From NCBI GenBank assembly GCA_903772945.1, contig CAICTM010000513.1:1-62239 (forward strand): 62,239 nucleotides of DNA, read 5' to 3'. The notes beneath the pieces were generated by a model that was given only the letters and a program-made list of their open reading frames with translations, was not told the DNA's origin and made no database searches. A program made the position numbers and the translations under genes. The DNA comes from Seminavis robusta. Taxonomy: Eukaryota; Bacillariophyta; Bacillariophyceae; Naviculales; Naviculaceae. How positions within the stretch are numbered: position 1 is the first letter of the stretch; every line of letters starts with the position of its first letter. This document shows positions 32,968 through 44,154 of the stretch, piece by piece.

Positions 32968-33430
32968 AGATTAGGTTCGCCATTCATACCGGTAGTTTTG
33001 ACACATCATCGAGGGACAGCCCCCTTGCAAAAAATACAGTATCGTAGCTATGAGGACGACCGTTCGATGTACTCTGGAGTACCTTTTCCTAGCTGGGCCA
33101 CACACCCTCCAAGCTTCCATACTCGGCTCCACTCTTCTGACACTCTGGCTAGCCAGACCCCCCCTTATTTGGATAAAAAAACCTTGTAAGCGTCTTGGTG
33201 TTCTTATCATGTGGGACTCGCCCGCGTGGTTGGTGTCAGCCATCACTGATGGATCTTTCATGATGCTGCCACAATTTCCGCCACATTTTCAAAGAAATTG
33301 CCGGAGGCAGGTTGTTTGCTTTCTTTCTCGAATGGTTTGCATTTAATTTACTGTTCTGCTATGGCTGTTCTGCTCATTTGATCAGCGCATTTCATCAGCG
33401 CAAAGCTCCTCCCACTGTTGTTCGTTTGAC
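32968..33430. other. intergenic spacer
   Basis: Between two plus-strand genes, this is the likely promoter of the FAD oxidoreductase gene. Nothing distinctive is seen. Confidence 0.45.
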
Positions 33431-35981
33431 ATGACGACCGAAGATAGAATCGACTCGGATTCGTATTGGTATGTTCCTCCTGCTGTGAACAAGGCACCTC
33501 CTGGAGCTCGGCATGGAAGATCTGGCGTGTACTATGGAGGTACGTGAGGGAACACCTTTTAGAAACATTGTTGTCCCATTTTTCCTTCGGTCTCCTGTTC
33601 TGTTCCCTCAACAACTATGCTGTTGCTCTGTCTCTTGTATCTTCCAGGCTCTTGGCTGGATATCGAAGATTGTGATGGGGCGTTCAATATTACCGACGAC
33701 AAGTGTTCTGGATGCCCTTCCAATACACCCCCAAAACCCTGTCCACGCAGTCGAAGTAGACCCAAAGAGGAAACCAGTGCAATCGAAAACGACGATACCT
33801 ATGATGTCTTAATTATCGGTGCAGGTTGTATTGGGGCTGCTATTGCAAGAGAAATATCCAAGTATTCCCTCAAAACCTTGTGGTTGGAAGCTGCCGACGA
33901 CGTGAGTCAGGGAGCCACCAAGGGAAACTCTGGGATTGTTCATGCTGGGTACGATGACACTCCTGGAGGCAACCATGCCAAGTACTGCTGGCCTGGAAAC
34001 CAAATGTTTGCACAACTGGACCGAGAATTGCGTTTTGGATATCAAATCAACGGTTCCTTGGTGGTGGCCTTCAACGATGATGATATGGCGCATTTGAAGG
34101 AGCTGAAGAAACGAGGAGAGACAAATGGAGTCCAGAATTTGAGGATTGTAGACCAAACAGAACTGCGAAAGATGGAACCCCATATCAATGAGGAGGCTAT
34201 TGCTGCTTTGTATTCTCCGGATGCTGGAAATGTGATCCCCTATGTAAGTCCCTAAACCTGGAGAATGTTCATCAATATTACAATGGATCCATACTCACAT
34301 GATTGAATTTAAATTCTCCATGCTACCGGTGCCCAGGAATTTGCCATTGCCTTGGCTGAAAACGCCGTGGATAATGGTGTGGAACTTCGAATTCGAAGAG
34401 AGGTCCAATCGATTGTTCATGGGACGCCCGAGGATGCCAATGGCAGCGAAGATGGCACTGTGTTTACTATTACCGTGCGTCACTGGGAACCGCAAGACTT
34501 TGTCAATTCTCTAGCGCCAGCGTTCACCATTCCACCTCTTCGGTGGCCCGTTGTGGGTGCCTTCGCATTGATTGGAATTTCTCTGCTGGTCTGGTTAACC
34601 ACCGTTTCGGATCACGAGCCTGGTTCTTCGCTGTCTCTAATGATCGCAGGGGCCTCTGCAGTGTGTGGAATTATCGCCGCCGTCGGGTCCTACCAGTTGT
34701 CGGGTGAAGAGACACAGAGCACTGCGAATAAAATCAATCTACCCAACAACTCTGCCCGAAAAAACGTCCCGTTTGTGCAAATGGTCGAAGAAGCTGGAGC
34801 TCCACTTGGCACGGGAAAAGACGGCAAGGTCGAGACCGCGGATATGCTCGTAGGTGGATCGGGATCCAGCAGAATCCAACAGGGTGTCACGGTAGACATG
34901 GAAACTGTACGGGCCAAGTACATTGTCAACTGTGCGGGAGGTGCCTCGGATCAGATTGCCGGCATGATCGGCGACAACTCATTCAAAATCAAACCCAGGC
35001 TGGGAGACTACCTTCTCCTGCACCGCAATCAGGTACGACTTGCTGGGACACGTTGCAAGCAGACAGAGGCTGGCAAGCGCTGCATTTAAAAGCGTCTAAT
35101 CCTTTTCGGATGATTTCTTTTTTTTTTACAATTCACAGGGTCGCCTTGCAAAGCATACACTGTTTCCTTGCCCCGATCCAATCCTCGGGAAGGGAGTCTT
35201 GGTCCAGACCACACTCTGGGGCAACCTGATCCTAGGTCCGACGGCCAGGGACATTTACAAGCCAGAAGCCCTCAACATGACCGATCGCGAGGTACAAGAA
35301 TACATTCTTTCCAAATGCAAACGCCTGGTACCAGGCTTCGACCCCAAAGAAACCATTCACGCTTTCTGTGGCGCTCGTGCCAAGAGCGATCGGGGAGATT
35401 GGATCATAGAGACCAGTGCCAAGAACCCAAACATGGTACACGTGGCTGGCATTGACAGTCCAGGTCTAGCCGGGTCACCAGCAATTGCATTGGAGGTCAT
35501 CCGTCTGTTGAAAGAACAAGCAGCTTCTACTGGCAAAGAGTTCAAACCCAATCTCACCTTCAATCCACATCGTGCCCCAATCATCAAGCCCAAAGAGGGA
35601 ATGAAAGGACTCAAGATGGGGCCAGTTGGTAAGAACGATTCAGGCAATGGTACTGACGAAGAAAAAATGGCAGCCAACGTGGTGTGTAAGTGCGAACGTG
35701 TGACCGAGTTGGAAGTTGTGCGGGCCATGCGCCGTTCCTTGCCCATCGACTCGTCCCAAGCCATTCGAAAGCGCACCCGTGCGGGAATGGGCCACTGCCA
35801 GGGGGACAAGGACAATTACAACTGCGAAGGTCGAGTTCGAGCAATCATTGCACGTGAACTTGGAAACGTTCCTCTGGTCCAGGTGGGTGGTCGTCCCTGG
35901 CCTGCAACTTCAACATTGACTCAACGTTGGATCGATGACACTGAGAAGAGAGAGCTGGAAGCCAGAAAGCAAGCAGCATGA
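33431..35981 (+). CDS. FAD-dependent oxidoreductase with C-terminal 2Fe-2S (BFD-like) domain, GlpA-like
   Basis: Four exons (33431-33539, 33648-34243, 34337-35032, 35139-35981) give 747 aa; all three introns (93-108 bp) have GT..AG borders. The FAD dinucleotide motif is DVLIIGAGCIGAAIAREIS (Gly at 94, 96, 99). GATKGNSGIVHAGYD and INGSLVVAF match the DAO/GlpA fold, and the second half ends VAGIDSPGLAGSPAIALE (FAD contact). The C-terminal module has CKCE (Cys649, 651) and CQGDKDNYNC (Cys686, 695), ligands of a BFD-type iron-sulfur centre. Bacterial homologues oxidise glycerol 3-phosphate or 2-hydroxy acids and pass electrons to quinone. Unusually, two hydrophobic helices (about 304-325 and 332-355) are inserted in the FAD/substrate domain. 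The substrate is not assigned. Confidence 0.9.
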
Positions 35982-36435
35982 CACGGGCAGCAGTGCTGCA
36001 TGTTGTACTATCTAGTCCAGTCACTTTTCTAGAATCGTGTAAAGTTTGCAACTCGCTCCTTTGCAGAATCCTTTCCCTCGCTCAGGACACTACCAGTAGT
36101 CTGCAATGGAACACAAGACCATATGACGCAGAATGAAGTGTAGATTGTCATCCCCATCATGGCAAGTTAAAGGTCTTGCCGCAGTTGCTAGCACACTTCA
36201 TTGCGGTAGGCATAGTCGAATGGGGAAGCATAGCAGGCATGATGCACCCCCAGACAAGCACATGGATTCGGCAGAACCACTCAGGTTTCGAGAAGACTCA
36301 TACATTTGCAATGCTAGATTGCCGAATCTGACTGTCACTCCACCTTCTAGCTAGTCACCAAATGCATTATGGACCGTTCGTTGCACCATCCTCATGGCTG
36401 GTGATCAATGCTCCAGTTAGCGGTTGCGAGCGATG
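35982..36435. other. intergenic spacer
   Basis: This is the 3' flank of the oxidoreductase gene. No gene was found. Confidence 0.45.
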
Positions 36436-36718
36436 ATATGATGCAGGACCGGGTGATTAAACTGGATGACGATGACGACGATGGTTTTGAAGCGGCTACA
36501 AGGTTGGGTATCAAATTGTCTGTATAGAGGGGCTGAAGTCCGAAAAGAAAGCACCTGGGGAAAAGGACACAGTGGTCATGCTTGATGACAGTGAAGATGA
36601 GGAAGATTGCAAACCTGCCGCCAAACCAGTTGCCCAGCCACTGGCTAAGCCTGCTGCTGCCAAACCTGCTCCTGCTGCAAAGGTCCGTGAAGGGCAAGAA
36701 AAGGCTGGTGCTTCTGCA

Positions 36719-37152
36719 AGGTCACGAAACGGGACTCTTTTGGTGAAACTGATGTTAGTTTCACAGTTTTCTTAGTTTCACCGTTTTCACGGAATTGGAT
36801 TTCCGTGAAACTAACTCAAAAGCGTGAAACTAATTCAAAAACGGTGAAACTATCTCGAAAACCGTGAAACTAACTCAAAAGCGTGAAACTAACTTAGAAG
36901 CGGTGAAACTAAGTACAATTATATCATAGTAAACCAATGTAAACACGACTAAAAGCGTGAAACTAATGAAAAAGCGTGAAACTAACTCAAAACGGTGAAA
37001 CTAACTCAAAACGGTGAAACTAACTCAAAAAGCGTGAAACTAACTCAAAAGGGTGAAACTAGCGTTTCCGTGAAACTAACTCAAAATGGTGAAACTACAG
37101 CATCGTAGCTCAAAAGCGTGAAACTAACCTTTTAAGTCCCGTTTCGGGACCT
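36719..37152. mobile_element. MITE-like insertion with internal tandem array
   Basis: The element starts AGGTCACGAAACGGGACT and ends with the near-exact inverse, AGTCCCGTTTCGGGACCT. It is flanked by TGCA on both sides (36715-36718 and 37153-37156), compatible with a target duplication. It has no coding capacity. The inside is mostly an array of GTGAAACTAACTCAAAA-type units. It splits a duplicated gene fragment whose two halves align with the intact gene, which proves it is an insertion. Confidence 0.75.
36743..37135. repeat. tandem array, unit GTGAAACTAACTCAAAA(GC)
   Basis: About sixteen GTGAAACT units are spaced mostly 17-20 bp apart. A short inverted stretch (TTAGTTTCACCG) near the left end gives the array a head-to-head beginning. 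Confidence 0.85.
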
Positions 37153-37318
37153 TGCAGCCTGGTGATGCAGTTGATCTTACCTAGCCACTAGCTAGCGAGG
37201 CATTTTGAAAATGGCATGAACTGGGGATCGTGGAAGGTTGTGAGCCAGTACTGCCATCTGAAACTTTGGTCTCAATCACAACCACGCTCTTTGCTTGCTA
37301 CTCATCCAAATAATAAAC

Positions 37319-38313
37319 ATTGGCAAGTAGCTTAAAAAAACTGAGATAATACTTCCTGGGTGCGGTGCGGGCATAGTAGGCCCTTGCTCCATTGCAGCTC
37401 CCACGACCATTATCAATCATCTCATCAAGCAACCTATCCGTCTTTCGGTACCTGAACCGTACAGGCGTACAGTACTGGTCACTCACTGGTACAGACAGCA
37501 CACTCTGCTTGGGCTCAATGTAGCTGTGTAGCTGTACTAGTACAGTTTCGGGTTTCGAATGGTTGAATGATCTGTAAATAATAATGACGGTTCGTGCACG
37601 TGGCCGCGTGCGTATTGAGTCGTATAGCCTTTAGCCCAGAGAAATGGATTTATTGAGGTATAGCACATTAGTTCAGTTACTTTTTGCTACCGCAGTGTGG
37701 TATAATAGATAGTACCCCTGGTCAAACATGTTGCTAATGGCCGTTTTATGTTGGAGCTCTTTTCGGTTCAAACGTTTTTTATGGTCTGGCCGTCACTACG
37801 CTTAGTTTTTCTTCAAATTGCGCCATTGGTGGGGATAACTACCAATCAGACAATAATATTCGCCTATTTCACACAAATGCGCTCAAATAAAGCATTAGAA
37901 TCGTCATTTGTTGCCCTACCACGGCCAGACCTTAAAAGACAATTCATCGATTTTGAACCGATGTGGCTTTGGCTTGATGGTCATTTTTATTAAGGCTATC
38001 TGGCTGGATTATGAAGTAAGTGCACTTTTTTGTTGATTATTTAATGTGTTCTGGTTCTTTTACTCGTAGACCCTTGAAGTTAAGGGCCCCTTGGTCTTAA
38101 TGGCCAGTCCTGGTTTAAAGCAGGACTTAGCCAATGCCAGTTTCCGATCAAGGCGGTGACGCATTTTTCCGACTCCTCCATTTCAAGAAAAGCACTCGGC
38201 ACACACCAAACATCAAAAAAGCAAGACCAGCGGAAGCTAGCTAAGCTTGCAGGGAAGCTTGCAGCGGAAGCTTGCTGTGTAAACATATAAGTTAGTATTA
38301 GATCAAGTCGACC
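37319..38313. other. intergenic spacer
   Basis: No supported gene was found. The last part is a likely promoter and 5' UTR for the next plus-strand gene; AAGCTTGCAGGGAAGCTTGCAGCGGAAGCTTGC at 38244-38276 is a short triplet repeat. Confidence 0.45.
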
Positions 38314-40710
38314 ATGGGCAACGCTCACCCCAAGAAGCAGCGTTCTCCTCGGCCGAAGCGACGGCATTCGATGCCCGCTCGTTCGAGCACAGATGATCAA
38401 CTGAAGGAAGGCAGCAGTAGCATCAATCCGGGCGATTTGGTGGATGCCCGTCAACGAGAAGTCCCTGCCATGGATCAATCGTCCTCGCATTTCCATGACT
38501 CTTCTACGTCGCATTTTTCCGTTGACCCGATGGCCGCCATGGTGGCGCATCATATGAAAATCAAAGATCCTCGAAGTCAAATGTTTCAATCAAAACAACA
38601 GCAACAGCAAGAAGAAAAACGCGAAGAATGCGTCGACGAGAGTTACCGATTGCCGGGGTTGGCCGCTCCGCTCGAAGATTCGTTGGTCTTTGACGAACTG
38701 GACCAAGATGTCAGTTCGGCCATGAGTTTCTACGAAGAATCCGCCAAGAGTGAAATGCTGTCGACGCCAAGACCACAACAATCTTCCGCCTTGTTGGGAG
38801 CGTTTGACGAATCGGCCGTTTCCATTGATCCATTTGGAGGAGCTCTCGACAATCATAATAATCCACAGCGGCAGAGTCATTATCCGCTCAAACGACCGTC
38901 CACGCGTCTCGAAAATCATCATCACCATCATCATCACCATCATCCGAATAATAGCAACAGTAGTGGTATGAACGCCAGTCAACGGCGACCGAGCCACGCC
39001 ATGAAAGACAAGAGTCATCGAACCAACAACAATAATTCCAATTCCAAAAACAAACAACGCAAAACCGACACACGACGGCGAGCATCTATAGGCAGCAGCG
39101 CGTACGTCCAGGCCGATTCTCTACTCAACAATTTGGAAGAAGTCGAAGATTTTCTCAAACAATTGCAAAAAAAGGATCCCGAAGTACGACAACGAGTTCT
39201 CATGGAATCTCTGCAGCGACAAGCGGGAATGAGTGAATCCTCGTCGCGATTGTTCAGTGCGGCGGCCATGAACAACAATAGCAACAATAATTCCTCTCGA
39301 TCGATTTCCTCCAGTCACTTGAATGGCAATGGCAATAGCAGTCGACGCATGTCTTCGGCGTCCGTACAAGACACGAGCAAACGACGGAGCAGCAGCAAAC
39401 GACGCGACAGCAAGATCAATGCCAACAACAATGCCAACAACAACGAATCGTTTACGGCGTCCCAAGCCGCACTCAGCATGTCGGCATCTAGTGGTCTCGA
39501 TCGACGACGGGCTTCTGGGATTGAGAAGAATGAAGCCAGCAAGAACCACGGATCCTGGAATGGCAATGCCAGTCAAGCCATGTTCCTCGTTCACAACAAT
39601 AATGAAGCATTGCCCACACTCATGGAACAACAATCGGCACATCATCGACATCCACAATTCCAACAAAAACCAATGCGCAGCAAACAAAATGGAAAATACC
39701 GTAGGGCCAGTGCGGGAGATTCCATCCGTCACTTGACTTCCACTCCGGAAGGCCGACGACGATCGTCCTCGGATGCCTCCACGATGCCGTCTCTGACGCC
39801 CATGAACAATAATGGAAATGACGACGTTGTTGTGGACAACCACCACAACCACGAACCGCCGGAACAAGAACAACAAAAACAAAAAAGGGGCGCCTTGAAA
39901 AAATCCATTTCCTCCACCGCCCTCAAAAACAACCCCAACCACAAATCCTCTGCCAAAAACTCCTTTATCAAAAAATCCTCCTCGGCTGGGTCGTTCTTGT
40001 CGGCCGGATTCAAACGATTGGCCAAAGATAGTTCTCGTCGCCATTTGGAAGATGCCAGCAAATTGACCGCTTCTCGACGACGGCGGGGACGAACCACGGC
40101 GGACGAAACCGATGGCGGCAGTCGAAGTTCCAGCAAAAGCAGTCGCAAAAATCACATGTGGCGGAGTAGCAAAAACAAGGACAAAGACCGCAGTAGTAAG
40201 AGTCCCAAACAAAATGGCAAAAAAGCGCACACGGTTGGAGAATACACACCCTCCAAGTATCATCACAGCAAGAGTCCCAAACGCAAGAAAAATGGAGAGA
40301 AACGACGAGCTTCCATGGACAATTCGTCGTCGGCGCGTGTCCAAAATGGACGATCCATGGACCAGTCCTCCTCCAACAATCATCATCATCATCATCATCG
40401 CAAGAATAATAGACGAGCTTCCATGGACAATGCATCGATCAACAATCCTCACCACCGTCAGGGCCGCCGCGCGACCATTGACAACACTTCCACGGATACT
40501 TCTACCAAACATCAACATCGCGGTCCTCGAATGGACAATTCGTCATCGTCCAACAACAGCAATCGCCGACGATTCCGGGGAAGTGCCCCATCGGGAGCGG
40601 CGCCACAGATGGAGGAATTGTACCCCGACGAGAATCATCAGCCTGTCAGTGACCCCAAGAAACGGGCTCACCGTCGAAGAAAGTCTTTGACGGCTTGGAT
40701 TGGGTTCTGA
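38314..40710 (+). CDS. large basic low-complexity protein with many RRxS sites and N-myristoylation-like start
   Basis: A single exon encodes 798 aa. It begins MGNAHPKKQRSPRPKRR, which fits N-myristoylation plus a polybasic membrane patch. No folded domain is evident except a possible coiled helix (LLNNLEEVEDFLKQLQKKDP). The rest is Ser/Asn/His/Arg-rich, with a run of about nine His. At least eleven R-R-x-S/T sites occur, for example RRHSMPA, RRRASIG, SRRMSSA, YRRASAG, RRRSSSD, KRRASMDN, NRRASMDN, GRRATIDN and the terminal RRKSLTAW. The RR-A-S-M-D-N block repeats three to four times in the C-terminal third. Such sites suit basophilic kinases (PKA/PKG/AKT type). A membrane-tethered phosphoprotein or scaffold is an inference. 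Confidence 0.75.
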   Translation: MGNAHPKKQRSPRPKRRHSMPARSSTDDQLKEGSSSINPGDLVDARQREVPAMDQSSSHFHDSSTSHFSVDPMAAMVAHHMKIKDPRSQMFQSKQQQQQEEKREECVDESYRLPGLAAPLEDSLVFDELDQDVSSAMSFYEESAKSEMLSTPRPQQSSALLGAFDESAVSIDPFGGALDNHNNPQRQSHYPLKRPSTRLENHHHHHHHHHPNNSNSSGMNASQRRPSHAMKDKSHRTNNNNSNSKNKQRKTDTRRRASIGSSAYVQADSLLNNLEEVEDFLKQLQKKDPEVRQRVLMESLQRQAGMSESSSRLFSAAAMNNNSNNNSSRSISSSHLNGNGNSSRRMSSASVQDTSKRRSSSKRRDSKINANNNANNNESFTASQAALSMSASSGLDRRRASGIEKNEASKNHGSWNGNASQAMFLVHNNNEALPTLMEQQSAHHRHPQFQQKPMRSKQNGKYRRASAGDSIRHLTSTPEGRRRSSSDASTMPSLTPMNNNGNDDVVVDNHHNHEPPEQEQQKQKRGALKKSISSTALKNNPNHKSSAKNSFIKKSSSAGSFLSAGFKRLAKDSSRRHLEDASKLTASRRRRGRTTADETDGGSRSSSKSSRKNHMWRSSKNKDKDRSSKSPKQNGKKAHTVGEYTPSKYHHSKSPKRKKNGEKRRASMDNSSSARVQNGRSMDQSSSNNHHHHHHRKNNRRASMDNASINNPHHRQGRRATIDNTSTDTSTKHQHRGPRMDNSSSSNNSNRRRFRGSAPSGAAPQMEELYPDENHQPVSDPKKRAHRRRKSLTAWIGF

Positions 40711-41468
40711 TTTGAGCAGCTAGCTAGAAGAGAGCCAGCACAATCAACTATCTGGTCACATACGAACGGCAATCACCAGCAAAATGCCATGAACGAACAA
40801 TGAAAATTTGGCCCAACAAAGAAACGCACTGTTTTTTTTGTTTGGTGGTGATCCCGGCGGTGCGGATGGTGCCGGTTCAGGCTACGAACGCACACACAGA
40901 TTCGGCCGGTGCATGGCAAGCACACAGCATCTTGAAAATTGAAAGAAGGATCGAGAAAAAGATGATACCGGTAGATGAGTTTTCTAGCTGTTCCCCGCCA
41001 CCCTTGGTTTGAACTCCGCGGCGGTGCTAGACTACAGAAGCCCCGCAACCAGCCAAGAATGTACATAAGCAAGGCTGAAGGAACCCAATAATCTGAAGAA
41101 TAGACTTTAAAAAATCAAGCTTAATCTATCATGAGTTCCGACGAACTCAGATGACATTCTTGTGCCATTGGTGATGCTTCGGCTCATGGGATTTGCAGGA
41201 GAACTTAGGTGAATTGTTTCGTGAAGGCGGTGATGGAAGCATCCAGGAACCTGTAGAATCAACATTGGGCACAGGACATTTTGGTCTAATATGCCAGGAC
41301 GGCAGCCACGAAGTATTATCTTAGTTTGGGCTACTAGCCCATGCTTATTCGGATGGGTAACACACAAAGTGCGTGGTTGTGTTGAGACCGAAGTTTCAGA
41401 AGGCAGCAGGCTCACAACCTCCCACGTTCCCCACATTCATGCCCTGCTCACAATGCCTTGCTAGCTGG
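40711..41468. other. convergent 3' flanks
   Basis: This is 3' DNA of the RRxS gene (plus) and the MYND/UBC gene (minus). Its right part (41340-41468) is the sequence copied with the truncated gene at 36.4-37.3 kb. No gene was found. Confidence 0.5.
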
Positions 41469-43815
41469 CTAGGTAAGATCAACCACGTCACCAGAAGCAT
41501 CAACCTTTTCTTGCCCTTCACCAACCTTCGCAGCAGGAGCAGGAGAACGTTTGGCAGCAGGATTGGCCGAGGGTTTGGCAACTGGTTTGGCGGAAGGTTT
41601 GCAATCTTCCTCGTCTTCACTGTCATCAAGCATGACCACTTCGTCCTTCTCCCCTGGTTTCTTGTCGGACTTCAGCCCCTCTACCGACATTTTGATGGCC
41701 AACGCGGTAGCCGCTTCAAAACCATCGTCGTCGTCATCATCATCCAGCAGAATCACCCCGTCCTGCATCTTGACTGCGGGGGCATCCACTTTGGAACGTC
41801 GTGCTCGCTTCTTGGCGTTGGCCGCTGCTGCGGATTGAGTTGTGGTCTCCTGTTCCAGCTGCTCCACTGTATTCCAGTACTCCGTGTACAAATTCTGCAG
41901 AGTGGCATCCTCTTGTAGCCAACCCCACAGTTGTTTCTGAATCGCCTGCTTCTTGAGGCGAAAATGCTGCTCTATGACTTCGGCAAACTCCGGGAAGTAA
42001 ATGGCATCCTTATTGTTTGTCGCGCCCGTGCCAGGCGGGTCCTTTCTCTTGGCGGTGGTTGTCGTGTTGTGTTTGTTCGCGCTCTGAAGCTGGTTCTTTA
42101 AAAATGGAAGAATGGCAACTTCAAAGGTGTATCGTCGAATCTTTTTGTTGTACTTGTCCGACTCGGTTTTGCCTCTGGCGGTCCCCTGGGATGATTGAAA
42201 TCCCGGTTCATTGAAGTATGGTTCGCTCGTTCCGAGGATGAGTGATTGAAGCGACACCAAAACCTGCAGCAATGTCGATTCACCTTTCTGCCAGCCTGGG
42301 CCCTGCCATGTCCCAAGAAGAGAAAGGCAGACCTTTCCTGTGATTGGGCAAATATTGAGAGAAGATAAGCTTGACCACAGGACGGAGAAAGACAAGTGCG
42401 TTTGCAATTTGGTATCATTCGTCCTCACCGCATTCATAAAGATTCGGATTGAACCTCACTTTCTTTGCTCCCGCTGAGAGGAAGCTAGAGGTTGTCAAGA
42501 ACTGGACTTTTGGCGGCGAATGCGGATAATCACCCATACTAATATCGAACATGAAAATTCCATTGGAATAGGGAGTGTCTTCAGGCCCAATGATCAACGC
42601 CCGAAGCATGTCCATTTGGTTTTCCAGCGATCGGACAAAGATGGAGCTCCCATATTCAATTGGCAACGCCGTAGGATATGTGGAAATCTCTTTCCAAAGG
42701 ACAGCTGCTGATGCCTTGATCCCATTGAGGCCATTCTTCTTGTTTCCATTCTTCGTTGGCGTCGCCTTTTTCTTTAGATAATTGTAGGGCTGATACAGGT
42801 AGTCTGGTTGCTTTGAGTGTCCTCCACCCGCGGCATAGAAGTGCTTCGGTCGCTCAAAAGCTTCTGCCGTCTCAAATGCATGAGGTTTCAAGACTTGACG
42901 GTCTTTTGCGGATGTCATGCTAAGCTCGGGTGCTTCCACCACAGATGCTACTACAGCAGCAGCCTGCTCTCTGATTTGCACCACAGCCTTTGGGAGCGAG
43001 GAGTCCTTGTCGTGTGTTTTCTTTGAGGAGAGCTGGCTGGAAAACCAAGAAGGCGAGATTTTGGGTGATTCTTCCAAGTCCACGACCCCTTTCGTTGTTG
43101 ATGCTGCTGCAAGATCTTTGGTTGAATCTTCCTTCTCCAATTGTTTGATGAGAAGCTTCGAAGTCTGCGACAACTCCTCCAATGCTGCCATGGCCGATTC
43201 TTCGTCTTCTGCCTCCCCCCATTCTCGTGGATAGTGTTGTGTCAAGACATTGCACACTTGCAGAGCCGTCACATACAGGCTTCTCTGCGGCTGTATCCAC
43301 CACCAGTCAGGTGTCTGGCTCCGTAGCACTTTCTTCAGAGTGTCTAGAATGGAAGAGGCGTCTTCGCCTGCACCGTGCTTCTTTTTCACAAAGGCACTCA
43401 ATTCTTTCTGCCATTCTTTCAATGCCTGATTCTCTCGTTTCACAGCTTGCTTTATCCCTGCTTTCCGCTTTTGCAGATCGCCCCTGCCATCGCCTCCATA
43501 TCCCGTCCCAGAAGAGGCCGCCGCGTTCTTCTTCCCTCCACCTGGGTAAGCCATAGGAAGGTCAAGTCCTAGTCCAGTAAAATCATCGTCGTCAAAGTCG
43601 TCAAATGATGAGCCATAACCGCCGCCGAATGGATAGCCACCTGCGGCCTTACCTGTGGGGAGGGCGGGGAGAGTGGGGAGAGGAGGAGGACCAGAGCAAG
43701 AATTTGTATGTGCCCAGTCTTGCTGCTTGCATTTCTGGCTGCACCATCTCACCAGCGTGCAAGGGCACTTCCACTTTGCCAAGCCTTTCTTGGTGTGGCA
43801 GTAACTGCAGTTCAT
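41469..43815 (-). CDS. MYND zinc finger / ubiquitin-conjugating (UBC) fusion with C-terminal SIM-like motifs
   Basis: Two exons (43815-42429, 42337-41469; 91-bp intron GTGAG..CACAG) give 751 aa from the ATG at 43815. Residues 1-38 are a MYND finger (MNCSYCHTKKG, KCPCTLVRWCSQKCKQQDW). A basic helical region follows. The UBC domain has IIGPEDTPYSNGIFMFDISM and YPHSPPKVQFLTT; the splice gives [20 protein letters not shown] with the active-site Cys, then STLLQVLVSLQSLIL and EPYFNEPGF. This is the UBE2O/BIRC6-like class, large E2 enzymes acting as E2/E3 hybrids. The acidic tail holds VILLDDDDDDD, VVMLDDSEDEED and a terminal DVVDLT, which fit SUMO-interaction motifs. The ATG at 43908 would add 31 residues and is less natural before MNCSYC. 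Ligation to sumoylated targets is inference. Confidence 0.88.
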
Positions 43816-44154
43816 TGTGGGTTTCGATGAGGCTGGTCCGAAAGAGAAGGGAAGATCGATCGCGCCGATGGACTCCAGCTTCTTTGGCGTACACGCAACC
43901 AACAACACAACTCAAAGCACAACGTCGACGCTTTGTAGGAAGAGAATGATGAAGCAATGGACCTTTCTTCGTTTGGAAACGTGATGTGATTGTCCTCGTT
44001 GGCTTTGTCTCTTTGGATGATGTGACATGAGAAGCTTTTCGGCTGAGAGCGAGAGAACGAACCGTTGGCGCCATTTTTGAACCCTAAGTTGGAAACCCTA
44101 TTTTTATTCGGCTTTTTTTCAGTGTTCGTCTCCTGTTTCCTCAGTTTGCTCGCT
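43816..44154. promoter_or_regulatory. 5' flank of the MYND/UBC gene
   Basis: This is upstream sequence on the minus strand, with a GAGCGAGAGAACGAACC segment near 44047. No clear core element. The satellite array begins directly beyond it. Confidence 0.35.

Larger units (their letters stand above)
36436..37318 (+). pseudogene. truncated copy of MYND/UBC gene 3' end, interrupted by MITE-like insert
   Basis: This copy matches the last ~95 codons and 3' flank of the gene at 41469-43815, in the opposite orientation. It retains DRVIKLDDDDDDGFEAATRL, then a stop and frameshift, VVMLDDSEDEEDCKP, Ala/Pro/Lys repeats, and after the insertion a DAVDLT stop. The similarity continues through 3' UTR (AGGTTGTGAGCC, GAAACTTTGGTCTC, ACAACCACGC). 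There is no UBC or MYND part and no start codon, so it is a decayed partial duplicate. The break at 36719-37152 is a transposable insertion. Confidence 0.8.

Noticed and set aside
39121..40518. 465-aa minus-strand frame inside the RRxS gene
   Set aside because: The plus frame is longer, starts at a good ATG and shows ordered motifs. The minus frame is its shadow, rich in Val/Phe/Met from reversed His/Asn codons.
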